Of a stretch of 64,000 bases of DNA, positions 61,669-64,000 are shown piece by piece. This DNA comes from Brugia malayi (taxonomy: Eukaryota > Nematoda > Chromadorea > Rhabditida > Onchocercidae): assembly GCF_000002995.4 (NCBI RefSeq), contig NW_025062476.1, forward strand, positions 3,777,001 to 3,841,000. The letters run 5' to 3'. The position numbers and the translations under genes were made by a program. Each line of letters starts with the position of its first letter. Positions within the stretch are counted from its first letter, which is position 1. The notes below the pieces were generated by a model. It worked only from the letters and a program-made list of their open reading frames with translations. It ran no database searches and was not told the DNA's origin.

Positions 61669-63596
61669 CGCAACGATCGTCACATGCGGACAAATTGCAG
61701 CGTAAAGCAAAACGACGTTTATATCATACCATACCTAATCAACGCAAATTTCCCGATAGGTAATGCAGTGATTTATAAATATTTTTTCTTAATAAAAATT
61801 TGTAAAAAAGCCAGTGCTGGTTTGTAAGAAAGCCGATTTCTGAAGTTTATTGGGTCTAATTTCCTGCGATGATTTTCATAAATTGATGCTAAATTGAGAT
61901 AGTTAAATCTCAATGCAAAATTTGCTTTCTTTTTTCTTCCTCTTAACATTTATTTTCTTAACAATTTAGTTAATCGTAAAAATTGTTAAATATTATCTGA
62001 TATTCGTTTCAGGTGGATTGATTATGATCCAGTTGGAAAGGATATGCCGGGAACACGGTTTGTCGCCTTTAAGACACCCTTGCGACACAATTATTTTCTG
62101 AATCGTAATGAATTCGACGTTCAAAATATCTTCGAAACAAAAAGTTTGAATGATATGGTAAGTTGTAATCTTTAAGTTATTTTTCCATGTATGTATGTAT
62201 GTAAGGTTACTAGAAACCTTGTGAGAAATCTAGATCTTATTCGATAAGAAGTAGTAAAATTGTAAAAGTTCTTGTACATCTGTTATTGTCATCAACAGTG
62301 GTGGGTAAGATACTGTTCAGCAATAATGAAAAGAAAAGAGTCAATAAGTAGAATTATTAGTTGGTGCATTATTTCTAGTGGAAAATATGTTTTGAAGATA
62401 TAAGCTTGTAATTTATGTACAACAACCAAATTTTTTTAAAAGCTAGAAACCATTTTTTTCTAGGCTAATGCTGCTGGTAAGCAAATAGGTCTTGTTATTG
62501 ATTTAACAGCAACTCAAAAATATTATGATCCTCATGAATGGACTCGTATCGGTATTAAATATGAAAAGATATGGTGCATGGGGCATCATATAAACATTCA
62601 AATGGAAAACATTGAAAAATTTTATAACACTGTCAGTGATTTTCTGTCTAAACATATCCATACTGGTTCGTATTTCATTTTTTAAGAAATGAGACAGTGT
62701 CGGTTATATTTGTTTCTATTCTCAAAGTGTAATTTTAAATCGTGGATACAGGACTTATAGCAATAGCAATGATGTCACTGTTATGATAATGATTTGACAT
62801 ATTGGTAGTGCTGTATGAGTGATAACTATCTCAGACCATACCAGTAGTGGAATACTTGCTTATATTTATGCAAATATTGAAATAATTTACTTTTGTATTC
62901 TCTTTGCGGTTTTTTCCTATGGAACAAAAATGCAGATTTCATCATGTTTTACCTTGCTCTTTTTTCGGTTTTTATGTTATTATTCGTTTTCAGTGGTTAA
63001 AAAGGCATGAATGCATGGAAGTTTATACCTCTGTTGGAGTTCTTGTAAGAAATTTTGTCAGAAATATTCAAGTGCATATACAATGTATTCAAATGTATTC
63101 AAATTTAAGGTGAATTAATTGGTGTGCATTGTACACATGGTTTGAATCGAACAGGATACATGATTTGTCGATATTTAATTGAAGTGGATAGCTGGGATGT
63201 TGACAGTGCCATTGAACGTAAGTTTCATAAGTTTTATTTTTATTTTTTAGATGAAAGTGGATATTTCATAAGCATTTCTGACTGTTATAAATTTTTCGTT
63301 GGTGGCTTATTTTCTACCCATTTTTAAATGCTGTGGTATTGATACTGGTTCGATTTTCTGAATTCTACAACTTAATTAAACTTTTTTTTCTAGAATTCGA
63401 ATATTGTCGAGGTTATAAAATTGAACGGAAGAAATACATCGATTCATTGCGAAATGATTGTATAAAAGGGAAACATGCTACTTTATCTGTGGAATATCCT
63501 GGGAAACGAATTAATGGAATACTTGATAAACGGCTAGCTCAACTGAAAAATGTTTTACCCTGTATTGATCTGAATGAATTTGTTGCAGCTTCGTAA
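61665..63596 (+). CDS. pir-1: PIR-1 / DUSP11-type RNA 5'-triphosphatase (Cys phosphatase)
   Basis: Exons 61665-61759, 62013-62157, 62464-62665, 63110-63217, 63394-63596 (TAA); phases agree, 250 residues. The start is the first ATG after an in-frame TAA at 61644. Blocks in order: PDRWIDYDPVGKDMPGTRF (near residues 31-49), GLVIDLTATQKYYDP, the signature HCTHGLNRTGYMICRYLIE with catalytic Cys about 155 and Arg about 161 (CX5R), then EYCRGYKIERKKYIDSL. They align well with vertebrate DUSP11 and C. elegans PIR-1. The length is close to the worm protein; the long human C-terminal tail is absent. The family removes gamma and beta phosphates from 5'-triphosphorylated RNA. In C. elegans PIR-1 binds Dicer and is needed for 26G small-RNA production. 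A polyadenylation signal follows at 63633. Confidence 0.93.
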
Positions 63597-63632
63597 ATGT
63601 GTATTGTTTTTCATTCAGGTGGTTTTGTTATA

Positions 63633-63638
63633 AATAAA
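63633..63638 (+). terminator. Polyadenylation signal for pir-1
   Basis: AATAAA starts 37 bases after the TAA stop, at the usual distance for a compact nematode 3' UTR. A T-rich stretch follows. Confidence 0.6.
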
Positions 63639-64000
63639 ATTACTAACACAATATAAGAACAAATATATTGTAAATCATTTTTAAAAAATGTTTTTATAAA
63701 TGTTGATTTCAAAGAATAGATGTGTAAGTTAGTCTCGTTAAACTAATAAATTTGTCTTTTTTTTAATTACATATTATACCTCGATTGTTAGATATTATAG
63801 GGATATATTTAAGTGTTATTATTTTCTTGCATTAAACAATTTTTTCATACTCCTCTTTTGATTTATATATTCTTTGTCGAGAATATTTCATGGAAGGAAG
63901 ATTTCTGATTCTGAACTTTGGTCTTATTATATTTATTGTTATTAGAATATGATATATAATTATTTATTCCATTATTCTCTGTTTTATGCAGTGTTGTATT
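63639..64000. other. Downstream flank of pir-1, no gene seen
   Basis: AT-rich sequence to the window edge with no open frame or clear acceptor followed by coding sequence. If pir-1 is the first gene of an operon, the next gene would have to start beyond this edge. Confidence 0.45.

Overview
The window looks like nuclear DNA of a nematode. It is very AT-rich (roughly a quarter G+C by eye) and full of homopolymer runs and CT/GA tracts. Introns begin with GT and usually end in TTTTCAG or TTTTTAG. The gene families also point to nematodes: a transthyretin-like (TTR-like) secreted protein, Patched, a nematode-type nucleotide-diphospho-sugar transferase and a PIR-1 phosphatase. Many introns of 100-500 bases at this composition fit a clade III (filarial-type) worm better than Strongyloides, but that is inference.

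Layout: (1) 381-6694 (+), a secreted protein with two tandem TTR-like domains after a long low-complexity spacer. (2) 20763-9378 (-), a complete Patched gene reconstructed as 26 coding exons, about 1495 residues, with every splice phase consistent. (3) 20.8-35.1 kb, an AT-rich stretch with minisatellites, a long inverted repeat and one isolated exon-like segment. (4) 35094-43949 (+), a secreted Cys-rich multi-module protein of about 809 residues in 19 exons, which I cannot place firmly in a family. (5) 44-50.4 kb, a convergent intergenic region with a 35-bp minisatellite and a CRE/ETS-like motif pair. (6) 55393-50393 (-), a type II membrane glycosyltransferase of about 486 residues. (7) 55.4-61.4 kb, a divergent intergenic region with microsatellites and a 21-bp heptad-encoding minisatellite. 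(8) 61463-63596 (+), a 37-codon upstream reading frame whose TGA overlaps the ATG of a PIR-1/DUSP11-type RNA 5'-phosphatase of about 250 residues.

The genes are not an operon and have no obvious shared pathway. The most notable points are the double-domain TTR-like protein, the Cys-rich module protein, the in-frame cassette exons with a furin-like site in Patched, the ATGA overlap at pir-1, and a 67-bp tandem array that repeats a splice acceptor inside the glycosyltransferase gene. Gene models were built by hand from splice signals, reading phase and remembered family sequences; no database search or transcript data was available.
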